From: Perca fluviatilis
Lineage: Eukaryota; Chordata; Actinopteri; Perciformes; Percidae
Reading direction: 5' to 3'
NCBI RefSeq assembly: GCF_010015445.1
Contig: NC_053118.1
Location: 21,317,937-21,381,936, forward strand
DNA: 64,000 nt
Part shown: positions 1-25,116 of the stretch, in pieces
How the letters are laid out: each line of letters begins with the position of its first letter
Position numbering within the stretch: position 1 is the stretch's first letter
Made by a program: the position numbers and the translations under genes
The notes under the pieces: generated by a model
Told to the model about the DNA's origin: nothing
Database searches by the model: none
What the model saw: only the letters and a program-made list of their open reading frames with translations

Positions 1-34
1 ATTTCATCACCAGTCAAATCTTACCTTTCTACAG

Positions 35-11515
<11,481 letters not shown>

Positions 11516-11689
11516 CTGTCCTTATTTAACCTCAGTCATTTCAACACACACACACACACACACACATACATAATCTAAAACTGGTCTTTAAGTGTACATG
11601 TTTTTAATTATTTACTTCTTTACAGTGGTGAGAGCCACATTCACTTAATGCATTTTTGAGGTACAGTAGTTTGAGAAAACGATCACAAC

Positions 11690-11830
11690 TCAAGGTCCGT
11701 CTACTAGCTTTTGTTCTGGAGCTTTTAACCGTATCATGGCCTTCAACAGCGGGTGGAGTTTCCCCACTTTTCTTGAAGATCTGTTGACGTGTGAGCTCAG
11801 TAGCTGTTACATTTTTAATTGATAGCACTT
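11690..11830. repeat. Repeat related to the inverted-repeat element at 57452
   Basis: TTCTGGAGCTTTTAACCGTATCATG matches the arm of the element at 57452-57676 with a few changes; the AAGGTCC before it is shared as well. Only one arm is recognisable here. The open frame across it on the minus strand has no known domain. Confidence 0.5.
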
Positions 11831-12656
11831 TTAGGACATTTTGTCCATGTACCCATCAAAATGAGTAGTGGAAAGTAACTACATTTACTCATCAACTTGC
11901 TCTTTATTATTTTATGCTACTTTTACTATAAAGGAAACTTGCACTTTTTACACTACTGCAGTTATTTTCAAATTAAGATTTTATCTAAAGCCAGTTGTTC
12001 CCAACCTTTTTGGCTTGTGCCCCCCTTTCAAATTAACAGTGTCTCTTTGGGGTTCCTTGTCAGTTTTCAGATGTGAGTTGTTAAAGAGTGATTTACCCTC
12101 TAAACTTCCCAGATGGTTTGATTTAAATAACTGTTTGAGGCCAAAAGAAGTAAAACAATGTTACACACAAAAAAAGATCAGAGAAAAGTCCCCCCAAAAA
12201 AATGCAAATATACAGTATGTACCGTAGCAGAACCTTTTTTTTTTTTTTTTTTTACTTCTTTCCTATCCCATTCATCCTCTCATGAAGCCCAGATATATGA
12301 CCATAAAATGGATACAAAACACTTTTTTTTCCTATGTATATGATACTTTAGATGGGGCCCGACCCCTATGTTTGGAACCACTAGACTCAACACTTAACTA
12401 TTTATAAAGTAGTTAAAACAGGCATGTAGTCATGTTTTTTTGTTAAAACAAACTGCTCTAGACATTGTTCAGTCTGCCTACTTATTATATTTAGCTTTTT
12501 ACTGTCTACTACTGTTTACTTATTTATTAGGCTATATCTTGCATTTTTAACTGATGCCTCTTGTTATTTCACTCCCCTTGCTGCTGTGACACTGCAAATG
12601 TCCCCACTGTAGAACGAATAAATAATGATCTTATCTTATTAAAACGAGTCTATTTA

Positions 12657-12843
12657 GTGGCTGGGTTGGCTCAGTTGGTAGAGCAGGGCCACATATGCAT
12701 AGAGGTTTATGCCTTAATGCAGAGGTCCAAGGTTTGAGTCTGACCTGTGACGAATTCCTGCATGTCCTCCCCCTCTTTCTCACCTAGCTGTCCTGTCCAT
12801 TAAAGGTGGAAATGCCCCAAAAAATATTATTAAAAAAAAAAAG
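12657..12843 (+). repeat. tRNA-derived SINE
   Basis: A-box-like TTGGCTCAGTTGGTAGAGC and B-box-like GGTTTGAGTC are spaced as in a tRNA promoter. They are followed by a non-tRNA body (TTCCTGCATGTCCTCCCC) and a terminal poly-A. This is the layout of the common fish tRNA-head SINEs. It is not a functional tRNA because the cloverleaf is not kept. Confidence 0.82.
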
Positions 12844-14054
12844 GCTAAAAGGTTACATGACACTGACAGTACATTCAGTCTAATTTTTTGAGACATGAAT
12901 TTGCAATGTGGTCATGGCCATTACAACCAATAAAGTGTATGGTTGTGTATTGCTACATGACCCACATGCAAATAGGCAAAACTCAACCACTAACCAATAT
13001 GCTGAGTGGGCCATATCTGGAAACACATCGCTGCCCACCCTAAAACCACCATGCTGTGTGGCAACACCTGGCCCCGAAGCAACAAGCGGAAACTCACCTA
13101 AATGCTGGCTAGTAGTGGGCCCATAGACTGTATTTTAATATTAACAGTGTATGAGTGGGCCATATCTGTTGGCCCCATAGGTTGGCCCACAGTGACACCT
13201 GTTGCCATAGCCGGAAACTGAGCCGCCCAGATCGTGGGCCAGAATGTAGTAACGTTACAGATGAAATAAAAAAAATGTACACAAATTTATGAGCACTGTC
13301 ATAGATTTCACAACTTCAAAGAGCACTCCACTGATTTAGCATTTCTTTGTCAAACCATAATATACAGTCTATGGTCAAAACCTATGGTCAAAACCTGGCG
13401 TCTACATTTCCCACAATGCAATTTGACCACAGTCAGTATGGTCGGAGATTCGAGTGTGTTATGCTCATAGACAGTAGGCCTATATAAGGTTATGCTAGTA
13501 GCAGCTAACGTAGTGGAAGATGTAGGCTAGTGGCTAGCCTCAAACAGAGATGAGGAGCGGGCTACAGAGGTCTGGTAAACTCACTTCTTTCTAACTCCAC
13601 ACACCCCCATACTCTTATTTTCAAACATGTAACGTTAGTCCTCAGACCGAACTGAAGTGGACTCAAGTGACATCACTTGAGGCATTTGCAGCTCCCTCTG
13701 GAGCCACAAAGGGCTTTATATATCTTTTTTTCTTCACATATGCGGTAGCAGGCTAACGTTACTCCCCAAAACTTTAACATGGGTGGAGTTCCCCTCTGCT
13801 AATTGATTTTCATACAGTTATGGATGACGGCTGTCTGAAACGGTAGGGAATTTTACAACTATTTGAAACAAGTCAAAAAAAAAATGGTACAGGAGTGCAC
13901 AGGTTTTTGCTCTGGCCTACATCTTTAAGGTTTCTGGTGGAGGATGGCTTTAAAATATCTCCTGTTTCTGCTACTTGATGGCTGGTGATCACCAAGAATA
14001 ACTGGGCTCATCGTGGGACTGGCCTGGGCCAGCCACAGATTCCCACGACCCCTC

Positions 14055-14093
<39 letters not shown>

Positions 14094-14900
14094 TCAAAAC
14101 ACAACACAAGCTGCAGAGGCGCACAAGCAGTGAGGACACAGAGGCAGAGCGGCTTTGCACCACTTTTAGTAAGACTGTTTTTACTATAAAAGCTTCATTT
14201 CAGGATCCGCAGCGCCTTCTTTTGCGCTGCACACTGGCTCACACAGTAAAGAAAAGGATGAAAAACGTCTTAATGTGAATAGGAATACTGTGATAATCTG
14301 GATTTAATACACGGAGGAGTGGGAGGAATAACGCAACTCATGGTTATTTGTTTTGATGATGCTGAGGAGACCGTTTCTGCTTCGGATTTACGTCCAAAAA
14401 AAAGGCAAGTATACCCGATCTGATTGTATATTGACTGCATTAAAGTAACCGTACAGTGAGCTGCAGTGAATTAGGCTACTGTAGTCAAGTCAGCAACATG
14501 AATTCAAATATAACATTAAAGATGCATGCGTAAAAGCACTTATAAAGCAGCAATTTATCTAGCTTACTGTAGGCTACGTTTGCGTCCTGTTGAATCACCC
14601 GTAGTTCTTCACTCGCTCGGGGAAATTAAATCATGAGTTCAACTGGAGCAATAACCGTACTAATGTGACTCTATTTTCATGACCGCAGTGAGATTGTGAA
14701 GTGAAATCACAAGGTCCTAAAAGGGGTCAGTCGTTTTTTATTCCCATGAAGATGAATGAGTGATTGGATAACAGTTCAGTCCGGGTTCAGGGAAGCTGCT
14801 GCAGGGTAGTGGAAAGAGAGTGGCGAGTCTCTGTGTGGCTCCACAGAGACACTGGAGGAGCTGCAGAGAGGTTGGCATCTCATTAAATCAGCCACATGTC
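12844..14900. other. Intergenic stretch between L3MBTL and the TMEM200 gene
   Basis: No gene is seen. The stretch contains a small direct duplication of TATGGTCAAAACC near 13371-13396, two copies of GAGTGGGCCATATCTG (13004 and 13152), and a (CA)n tract at 14060-14091. The 5' untranslated exon and promoter of the TMEM200 gene probably lie in the last few hundred bases, but no motif fixes them. Confidence 0.5.
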
Positions 14901-15061
14901 TTATTAAAGAAGCTATTTCCTGTTATGTGCAATGCAGAGTAAACTATCTTCTCTCCAACACCCCAGTGCTCTCCCTCCGGTGCTGCAGGCAACACCTTAC
15001 CTAATTCTTAAATTTCTGCTCTTAGTAATCTTTTCTGTCTTCTCCTCTCCGTTCAGTCTGA

Positions 15062-15874
<813 letters not shown>

Positions 15875-16274
15875 AACAGCCCTCTCCCCTCCCACTGGTT
15901 CTTCTACTGTATCATAAAATATGCATGATGAGATTCATTTGGAAGTTTCACGTGCAGACACACACTTAGGACAAGACTATGCATTCCTCAATGAACAGAT
16001 GAAATGTCTCTTGGTATGTTTTAGTGCCTCCGAGTGGCGCAGTGGCTCTGAGTCACTGTCTGTGAAGGGTGTTTTGTCCTACATCGTTCTCTGACTCACC
16101 CACGTTTGAAAGATTGAAGCTATGCTGTTTGATGTCAACTCGCCATCTTGTTGTCTTTGAACTAACCCATGCCCCAAAATCCCTAAAGCCACTGCTTGTT
16201 TGACCATATTTGGACGTGAGAAGGATTGCTGAAAACTTATTTGGGTGCAGTACTGGCAGATGGACTCACTCCCG

Positions 16275-16342
<68 letters not shown>
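16275..16342. repeat. (CT)n(CA)n compound microsatellite
   Basis: A short CT tract passes directly into about 27 CA units. Confidence 0.95.
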
Positions 16343-16344
<2 letters not shown>

Positions 16345-17209
16345 CAGTGGTACGTCTTCATTTCTTAGCTGGAGAGGTTTTGTTAAGTGGATGAGCCAGA
16401 TTAGGTTTTAAATGAGTCTTTATCTAATCTCACACATATTGTAATCTAGTCTTTATCTGAGGAAATTGCGTCTCAGTATAAACAGGAGAAGCACACAGGG
16501 CCACACTCTCTTACTCGACACCTACATCCACGCTATAAATACCAGCTGCTGCTCTGTACACATGCAAGTGTTAGTGTAGACTCCAGTTTCAGTGTTTTAC
16601 TGTAATTCAACTTTTTTTTTTTTTATTCACATTGTCAGCTGCTCAGTTTTCTCCCTTCGTCGAGTGTGGTGAGGCGAGATATAAGAATTTCAATCAGATG
16701 GTGGATAGAAAAAAAAGAGCAATGACTGAAAAAAAAAAAGGCAAAATCTGGTAAGGCTGTTGTGAGTTATTCCTGACGCAGCTTAACTGAGTAAAGCGGT
16801 CCTACGAGTCGTGTAACTGAAGCCTCGCTCTCCCACCATGCCGACCTTTTATTTGCTCTCGCTTCATCATCTGATTCCTACGCTTTATTCAGATACCCCA
16901 TCCTCCATCTCAATCCTTGGCTTCTGCAAAACATTGCAGAGTAAAATGTTATCGGGTACAAATAAGCAAAAGTGAGCCTGTTTGAACAGTCTGAGAGGTA
17001 AAAGGGGGTAGGATTTTAATTATCGCCAGAATTTTCTCCTCCAGCCTCTAATTACACAGGGGATCAGTCTGAAGGTTTTTATAGGTGCTTTAGGACCGCA
17101 GAGTATTTCCTTGTTGTTCGGGCCCATGCTGGGATCCTGCCATCCAGATGACGACTGAGACTGAAGCGTACAGTAATTTCCAGCCACACATTTTACTCAC
17201 TAAAAACAG

Positions 17210-17263
<54 letters not shown>
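17210..17263. repeat. (CT)n(CA)n compound microsatellite
   Basis: About twelve CT units are followed by about fifteen CA units. Confidence 0.95.
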
Positions 17264-17269
<6 letters not shown>

Positions 17270-19118
17270 TACACAGAGACTCAGTAGAGGGTTTTGTGAA
17301 GGTACATAATGGTGTTATAAGATGCTGGATGTATTTCAGTAGCAGGTATGAGTCGGGCAGATGCGTCTGAATCTTGCAACGAGCCTTCTTTGCACTTATA
17401 GCTCAGAAAAGCAGATCTCTCCTCACTCACTCTCACACATACACGAGTCCTTCTCACTGTGAGAGATGCTCCGATGTGTTTACATTTAGAGGGAAAGATG
17501 CTGGATGTCAGAGCTGCAACCAAAGATTATTACTGATGAATCTGCAGATTATTTTCCCGATTATTGTCAAATCTTTTTGTCTACAGAACACTGCCTGTTT
17601 ATTTTGCTACACCCATATTAAACTAATGCGGTCTAATTCAACAGTCAACTGCAATAAATCTATCTTTGGTTGTAATGTTCAGTGTTTGTTGAAACTGTTG
17701 TAGAGGTGTTGACTTGACATTATACGGTCATTTAGCAGGCTGCGGTTTTTTAGTGGTGTTTATACCGACAGTGTTTCTATTATTTTGTCCACCCCATTGA
17801 TATCAATGAGGGTGGGCCAAAAAACCCAAATACCATCACTTCAAACTACATCCTGCAAAATGATTATAAAGTAGTCAGAAAATAGTGAAAAATACAATAT
17901 ATAATATAATACAATGCCATCACAAGTCTTTAAATTGCTTAGGATGAATTGTTTTGTCCTAACAACAGTCAAATAGAAATTGAGTTTAGTATCATATTAG
18001 ACAGAGACAAGCAATAAACTACCCATTTCAGCTCTGTCAGTAGCAGGAGTAATCTTGCTCCTGTTTCTGTATATATGTTGCATATAGTTTGATTCACCAG
18101 GCATCAATCTGACACTAAACTGACCAGAGGGAATTTAAATATCACATGCAAACAGCACTGCAGCAACACAGAATACAAGAAATCTTTGAGGTTTCATGCG
18201 TATACAGTATGTGCGTGTACAACAGTGTCAGCGACACACGTTTTTTTGCTGCATTGAAAATATAACTGAATCGAATCCTTTTCTCTGAGAGATGAATGTG
18301 TTTGTGTTGATACATATCTAAGCAGATGGATGGGAGGCTGTAAGCTGCTTAACCTTTGTGCTGACTCAGGACACAGGACACATGCACTTCCTCCGTTCCT
18401 TAAAAGAGAGAGGAGCTATGATCGACATTTTTTTTTGTTATAAAAGATGTGAGTGACTGAGGCTCAACGAGCCGGAAGATGCCTGTTTAAAGAAGTGTTT
18501 TTTTTAACTCACAGACATTACCTTTTGCATCAGGAAAAGGGATTCATTTCAGAAGTCTTTGTAAAAAAGTGAGAAGCATCAGCTGAATGGAGAAATGTTT
18601 TCCAATACGAAGGAGGAGTTTTAACCATTGTCTACATCTGGCATTCATGAAACCAGAGGGATGAGTTACCAGCTTGGTTTTATATGTAACATTCATGTTG
18701 TATCTTCTAATAAAACAATCTAAAAAGCAGAATTGCATTTTCTGAGATTTAAGGAGACATAAAATCCTTCTTTTCTATTTTCCCAAAAATGTCAGTCGTT
18801 TGATCATCTTTAGCCTTTCAACAGTCATAATCGGAGCAGGACAAATAGCAGGTGGATTCCAGACTAGACAGCACTGCGTCTGGTCTCCCCAGCAGTCCTC
18901 ATCGTGCAGTCAATGGAAGAAGTGTCCCGTTCAGAATGAAAGGACTAATATTCTTTGTTTTTGCCATCATGATGCTCACACCTGCTCAAGGTAAGATGAT
19001 AAAGAAGTCTTATCCCTTAAAGATCAACTGGGCATAGAAATCTTATTAATCTCGGTTTGATAGTTATTCATGAGAAACAGATTATAGCTGGTTTCACAAA
19101 ATTAGGAATGATATACTT

Positions 19119-19328
19119 TATTATTATTTTCTTTTTTAAAGATTATTTTTTGGGGGCTTTTTTCCCTTTTATTTCAGAGTGAGAGACAGTGGATAGACAG
19201 GAATGGTGGGAGAGAAATGGGGGATGACACGCAGCAAAGGACTGCAGGTCGGATTTGAACCCGGGCCACTGCAAAGGCCTCAGCCCACTTGGGGCGAACT
19301 CTCTTACTGGGTGAGCTAGAGGTCACCC
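19119..19328 (-). repeat. tRNA-derived SINE, reverse orientation
   Basis: Read on the minus strand, there is a tRNA-like head with TAGCTCACCCAGT and a canonical B box GGTTCAAATCC, then a body (CTGCGTGTCATCCCCC) and an A-rich tail. It lies in the first intron of the Ly6-like gene. Confidence 0.8.
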
Positions 19329-19520
19329 CTTAATTATTGTTAATGTAAAATGAATAAACGTCTTTATTTTGTTGAAATTTTAACAAGGCCTATTTTACCA
19401 GGGGCCATAAATTAGCTTATAGCTAACTCTGGTACAGATAAGAAGCTGTGCACTGTCACTGGCAAATAAACAAATACATATCTAATGTCCGTACTGTCTA
19501 ATACATTAGCCCTGCAATAA

Positions 19521-20095
19521 ATTAGGGCTGCAACTAATAATTATTTTCATTATTGGTTAATCTGCAGATCCCTTTCTTAATTGTGATGTCGTCTAAAGGC
19601 CCTGACACTGACAGTCTGGCGAGGTCAGTGACTCGAGTCTGTTCGGTGTGTTCCGTGCCGTCGTTAGTCGGAGGAGCTGTCGGCCTTCAATTGGGCCGAT
19701 TTGACTTGTTGAATCGGAAGGCAGGCAGTCGGACTCAATGGCCAATCTGATTGGTGGAGTGCTAACCCAGAAATGATGAGCGGGATGAGCGTGACTAACG
19801 CCTCTCAAAATCTGACGAAAATCTTTTAAACTGACGACTTGTCGATCTGAAATGAAGATTCAGCAACTGCATGGCCTATTTCTCGCTTAATATGTTTTCA
19901 GAAACACATTTCAGTGAACTATTTTCGTATTCCGAATTAACCACCATTATGGTCTGGCTTTGAAAATCGGGAGAAGCCAGACCCACGTGATGCGTTCATT
20001 CAAAAATTAGTCATAAGATAAATTGATAATCGGAATATTTGTCGATACATTTTCTGTCGATCGACAAATCGATTAATCTGTTTGAAAATAGTTCA
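19521..20095. repeat. Composite repeat starting TAGGGCTGCAACTAATAA
   Basis: The left end matches a repeat I know from fish genomes (AGGGCTGCAACTAA), and the right part (20030-20090) is rich in GATTAATC-type sequence as in its other end. A GC-rich block at about 19595-19860, starting GGCCCTGACACTGACAG, seems to be a separate element inserted within it. No coding sequence is seen. Confidence 0.45.
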
Positions 20096-22060
20096 AAGTC
20101 TAAGCATGATAACATGATCATGAGGGTAGGATTTATTGTAGGACAGTCGCATTAGCCTGCACTGGTTAGGTGTACATAATAAAGTGGCAACTGAGTGCAG
20201 ATTTAGTAAGTCTGCATTCTCCTCACAGTGAACCCCACCTCACCACTCTTTTGTCTGCTTGTTCACCTGAGCTAGCACTAGCTAACAAGATGAGAGGGGC
20301 TAAGGATTTTTGAGTCTCACTGAAACTCATCTTATGGTGACAAGAAGGAGATCAGTCCTTTTCCAGCAGCAGCTGCAGCCTATAGCAGCATGGAGCACTG
20401 GATGTGCTCTGACAATGAACTCCAAAGCTAAATCTCAAAGATAGACACTGTGGCATCCAAAACTACCAGGATAATCATGTTTTTGAATCGAAATATGCTG
20501 TAATTTCAGTTATTTGAATATAAAATGGCTTAAACTTTAATGGGATTTTCAGCCACATTTGACATCACATTTTGATAGAATACATTTTACTCTGTCGCCT
20601 ATTTCACACTGCCAATAAATCACTAGTTTTAGGAAGATGCCTCTTTGCTTTTCAAGTGCTAATGTGTGACACGCGTTATATTATTTTGAGGGATTGTGCA
20701 GTACAATGTGCTCGCAATAAGTAAGGGTTTGTCCCACTCTTGCACTAAGTTCTGCTGCCAACTCTTTCTATTAATTCCAGTATCTGTCTGGTTAATAAAA
20801 AACACGATGCTGCCCTAAGACTTGGAGCACTCCCTCAATAACACAAGTCATCCACTTAAAGAAAGGAATTCCAGAACGCTGCAAAAAAAATACTTCTGAG
20901 ACGCTCAAGTGCTCGGCAGAATGTGGCTCATCAGTTTGGCTTGATGTCCCTCAACAGAGCTCCAACACTTTCACACATTCAGCACCCCCTAAAAACGTGT
21001 CCAACTACACATTACGTAGATGCTGTGAAATATGAAAAAATGTAACGCTTTTCATCAATTAAACTGTTAATAAGTGTATATTCTCTGTTCTTAGCTTGTT
21101 TGTCTTTTTCACTTTTTATCCCTTCATCTTTGTCTTTCTTGCAAAAGAAGTTTCCAGTCTCAATAGGGCTCATAAACTACTCAATATAGTCGACATCGTT
21201 TAGATAATAAATTTGTTTTTTTGTCAGCTATCTTGATGTTAGACACTGTCTGCTTTGGCAACATGTTCTGTCGAAATTCATGCCAGTAAAGCTTTACTGT
21301 GTCAATTTGTCCTGTTTCTGTGGTGTTTCTTGAGCTCAAGTGAGGAGAAGGAGCAGCTAGAGCGCCTCATGGAGTTAGTGCAATTTGAGAAAGAGGAGGA
21401 GTTTCTGGAGTGTATGTCTATTAATTACTATCTAAGCATTATAACCACAGATTAGAACGGATGTAAAGGTTATCAGGGTAAATTTACAGTGAATACCATC
21501 ATCTCGTCTCCACAGCTGATACCCTGGATGTTAAGACTTTGGGTTGTGTGAAGGCAGATGAGTGCGATGTTGAGACCACGGTGGAGCTCTTCTCTAACAA
21601 CACCATCTTTGTCATGACCAAACACTGCTGCGTCACTCCCTTATGCAAGCTGGCGCACCTGCATTAATTCATATTGTAAAAAAGACTGAAAGGACTTCAA
21701 CCGTATGGTCAGGAAATATCACCAGGTTTGAGGCATTTCTGTACTGTCTAATTGATTATTGAATTAGAAAATACTACTTAGATAATTATAGCTTAAACAT
21801 ATTTATTTAGAAAAACTTTAATCAGGCCAGAGAGCACATATGTTGGTACCATATTTAACATGGTCTTTTAACTAAAAAACACATGCAGTATAATAAATAA
21901 TTGAATTCATACTGTAATATAATTCTTGTCATGTATATAGATGTCCTGTCTATGGATGGAGCATCAGTAAATCCCTGCCCTATCCCAAAACCAGCTGAAA
22001 ACATTAGATAGTGAACAAACAAACTGACCAAACACATTTTTGCAGTTGCAGCACAACAGT

Positions 22061-22415
22061 TCAGCTGTGGTTTGGCAGCTCCCCAGCAGAGGGCAGAAGC
22101 TCCTCTTTCATGAAGTGCTGAAGGTCCAAATCTTTGTCCTCCAGGTCTAAGCTCAGGAACATCTTCACCACAGACCTGCACCTGTCAGTCACACACAAAC
22201 AAACATACATATCTGTTTCACATACACTGCTCTCTTGTGTTAGTTTTCATTGTCGCTTTGTAAAGCAGTTGTTTTAACAAACCTGTTTGCCTGCTCATCT
22301 GATGATGCTTTGTCTATGCGTTTGATGAGCCTTCCTGTCCTGTACAGTTCAGACACCTGGCCAAACACACCCACCCACAAACATTCAGTTTGTGAGCATG
22401 CTTCTGTGTATCTGC

Positions 22416-22454
<39 letters not shown>

Positions 22455-22595
22455 ACCTCCACTCCTCTCTGCACAAGGCTAGTTGGCAGGCCTGCCAGTG
22501 TAGCGATGTTGGCAGCATAGCTGGACTGGCAGATTCCTTCTTTTAGTTGGTACAGAAACACCAACTCATCCCCGTCCACTGCTGTCTCTAGAGTC

Positions 22596-22646
<51 letters not shown>

Positions 22647-25024
22647 TACACAACCACGTACCCTTAAAAAAATCACATACACAATAAAATAAACTTCTAA
22701 TGAGGTAAAAGAGATCTCCTTAGCGAGTTGGTCATTTAGAAGTTTTGCTGTCAACAGTTTTCTGCAGCACATTAGTTTATCGTCATAAAACCTCACTGGA
22801 CATTCATGAAATCCTTCATGCTACATTTCATCATTGTGCTAGCTCAGTCGAATATCTCTCAGTACCAGAAGAGACAGCAGGACAGAGGAGGGTAGCAGGC
22901 CCAGCTGCAGCAAACTGTGGAAGTTAGTTGCCAACAGGACATGAGGAACATCCATCGGAGGTTTTCTCAGCCAATGAGAGATAGATGCAGCCAGCAGGGA
23001 CAGTCCATCCACCTAAGTGGGAACATTATTTCAGTTTCTGAGCACAGATTAAGCTGCTATCGGTCAAACTCTTCAGGTTAAGCTCTTGACACAAACCCTT
23101 GAAAACCTGAGTTTGAGTTGGTGTCATGACTAAACCAATTAACAGAAAAATTCCTGCCTATTGCTCTGCGGATAAGGCCGGTTACACACTGCCTGCGTGG
23201 CGTGAGCGTGGCGTTTCAATTGCATGTCAGCTGCGTGGCGGCTGCGTGGATTTTTTTATGTCTTTACACACCAGAAACGTGTCTGACGTGCTGCTGCTGC
23301 TGCTAGCCTTGTCTGGACACATGTATGCTTCCCATTGATAAAATCAAATACCATGTTAAAAATAAATATATACTGATTTAATTACAGCAAAGACAACGTC
23401 GGCAGTATTGACGGCAAAATAGGCTACAGAATATTTTGTTCTGTATTGACAGGTGCAATATTAGAAAATCGATAATGTTTTTTAAATTACATTTATATCA
23501 AAACCTAGAGACTTTCAAACATCAACATGTCATTTATTAATATGTATTCGTGTCTAAACGACATATAAACATCTTTTCCTATTCTATTTTGCCTGGAAAC
23601 GCTTCCAACACGCTTGCGTGTTGGAAGCGTTGGAAGGCACTCGTTTTTGAGAAAAACGAGACGCGCATGTAACCTGAGACGCGCGTGTCACGCAGGCGGT
23701 GTGTAAGCTCTAACCTGTTAACATGGGAGCCGAAATATAAACGGACACGCCACGCAGCTGACACGCTCGCGTGACGCATCCAGTGTGTAACCGGCCTAAA
23801 AGTATGTCCTAGCCACCTACAGGCAAGGGAGCAATTAACTGCTTAGTTTTAACCTCTCTGCACCACCTGCAGGTAAGAGTGTTACAGTTTCTTTATTTAT
23901 TTTTTTAGAGCTGTTGTTATGCCAGTACAATTTTGGGGTTTTACATTTAGCACTTTGTCACATTTACTTCAGGAGAATATTACTAATAATACTGTTAGCC
24001 ACAAGAGGACTGTAAGTCCAATATTCACTGTCATTTAGCTGTTTTTGGTCTCTACAGACTCCTGAGGGAAATATCTGGCTCTTTAGCTGCTAAATGCTCC
24101 ACTGTAGTGTGTTCACCAGCTAGTCCCTAACTGTGTCTGCCTGCTGTTTGAGGCTGGGCAGGTAGTGTACAATGGGTGTTTAGCTTAAAACAGCTAAAGA
24201 TATATTGATTATAGCTATTTTAAATTTAAAATGTGAACTGGGCTTAGACGGAACTCATTCAACCTACATTGTTAATTTTCTTTTATTGTTTTCTTCTGGC
24301 CTCTGCCTCCCACACCTGAATTTCTTCTTTAAACAAATAAATTTGGTTTGGACCCTCTCCATCCCTCTCCAGAGTAACCTTGCAGACAGTGATGGAGGAC
24401 AGAGAACATAATGATACTCAGAGCAGAGTAAATTCCTAGTATCTAGCAGGAAATATACCCCAGTTGCCAAAACTAAAACTATTAAATGTAAAAAAAAAAA
24501 AAAAAAAGTATAAATGAAGCCCTATAACACAGCTAAGCTAGCCTAGAAATGTAGATGCACCCTAGCGGCAGCTTGTCAGGCTACAACTAAGCAGAAGCTA
24601 TTGAAAAACAGCAGTATTTGCCTGCAGGTTGCATAAGTTTCAAAATTGCATTATTACTTCTTTTGCCTGTAGATGGCGCACATCAACACCTCTACAGTAT
24701 ATCTGCAGATCTGAACAGCTGCTGCTGTTTTCTTGTTGATAGGTGGCACATGTTGAGCTGAACTGAAGGTCTGTTCGTGCTGCAGCTATAAATTGGATAA
24801 TATTGGCTGGGATTGGTTTCAGGCACTTCCCATTAATGACACTGTGTGTCCTTGTTATGTGTATACATATGTATTTAATTCACAAAGTCCTGGAACAAGT
24901 TCTTACTGTGTTAGTTCCCTTTCCAAATTCATCGATGAGAACCAATGAGTTGCCAGTAGTGCTGTTGAGAGCCTGGGCCATCTGGAGAAGAGAGACACAA
25001 GTGTTTTATACTACTTTTTGTTTT

Positions 25025-25116
<92 letters not shown>

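Larger units (their letters stand above)
15875..18935. other. 3' flank of tmem200b and gene-free stretch
   Basis: No gene is seen. Two compound microsatellites are present: (CT)n(CA)n at 16275-16342 and (CT)n(CA)n at 17210-17263. At about 17508-17700 there is a weak, decayed copy of the AGxGCTGCAAC repeat that also occurs near 19524 and 44696. Confidence 0.6.
18936..21667 (+). pseudogene. Ly6/uPAR (three-finger) family gene, probably decayed
   Basis: Seen: exon 1 (18936-18990) encodes a signal-peptide-like MKGLIFFVFAIMMLTPAQ and ends in phase 1 at GTAAGA. The last exon (21516-21667) starts in phase 1 after CACAG and encodes 50 residues, including DVKTLGCVKADEC and KHCCVTPLC, then stops. Known: Ly6 genes have three coding exons in phase 1; the last carries the closing Cys pattern, normally CC-x4-CN. 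Here the residue after the final Cys is Lys, not Asn. The middle exon should hold the first half of the finger. The best remnant is 21287-21411, reading KLYCVNLSCFC before a stop and a frame change. I infer a decayed secreted Ly6 protein. A live gene with an unrecognised exon 2 is possible. Confidence 0.6.

Noticed and set aside
12657..12843. Functional tRNA gene
   Set aside because: Promoter-box-like sequence is present, but the arms do not pair as a cloverleaf and a poly-A tail follows. It is a SINE. The same applies to 19119-19328.
14341..14405. Short coding exon MLRRPFLLRIYVQKKG before the TMEM200 gene
   Set aside because: It does not match the TMEM200 N-terminus and has no matching splice partner.
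16021..16080. Possible tRNA-like SINE head near CGAGTGGCGCAGTGGC
   Set aside because: Only an A-box-like part is visible, with no B box or tail, so it is not called.
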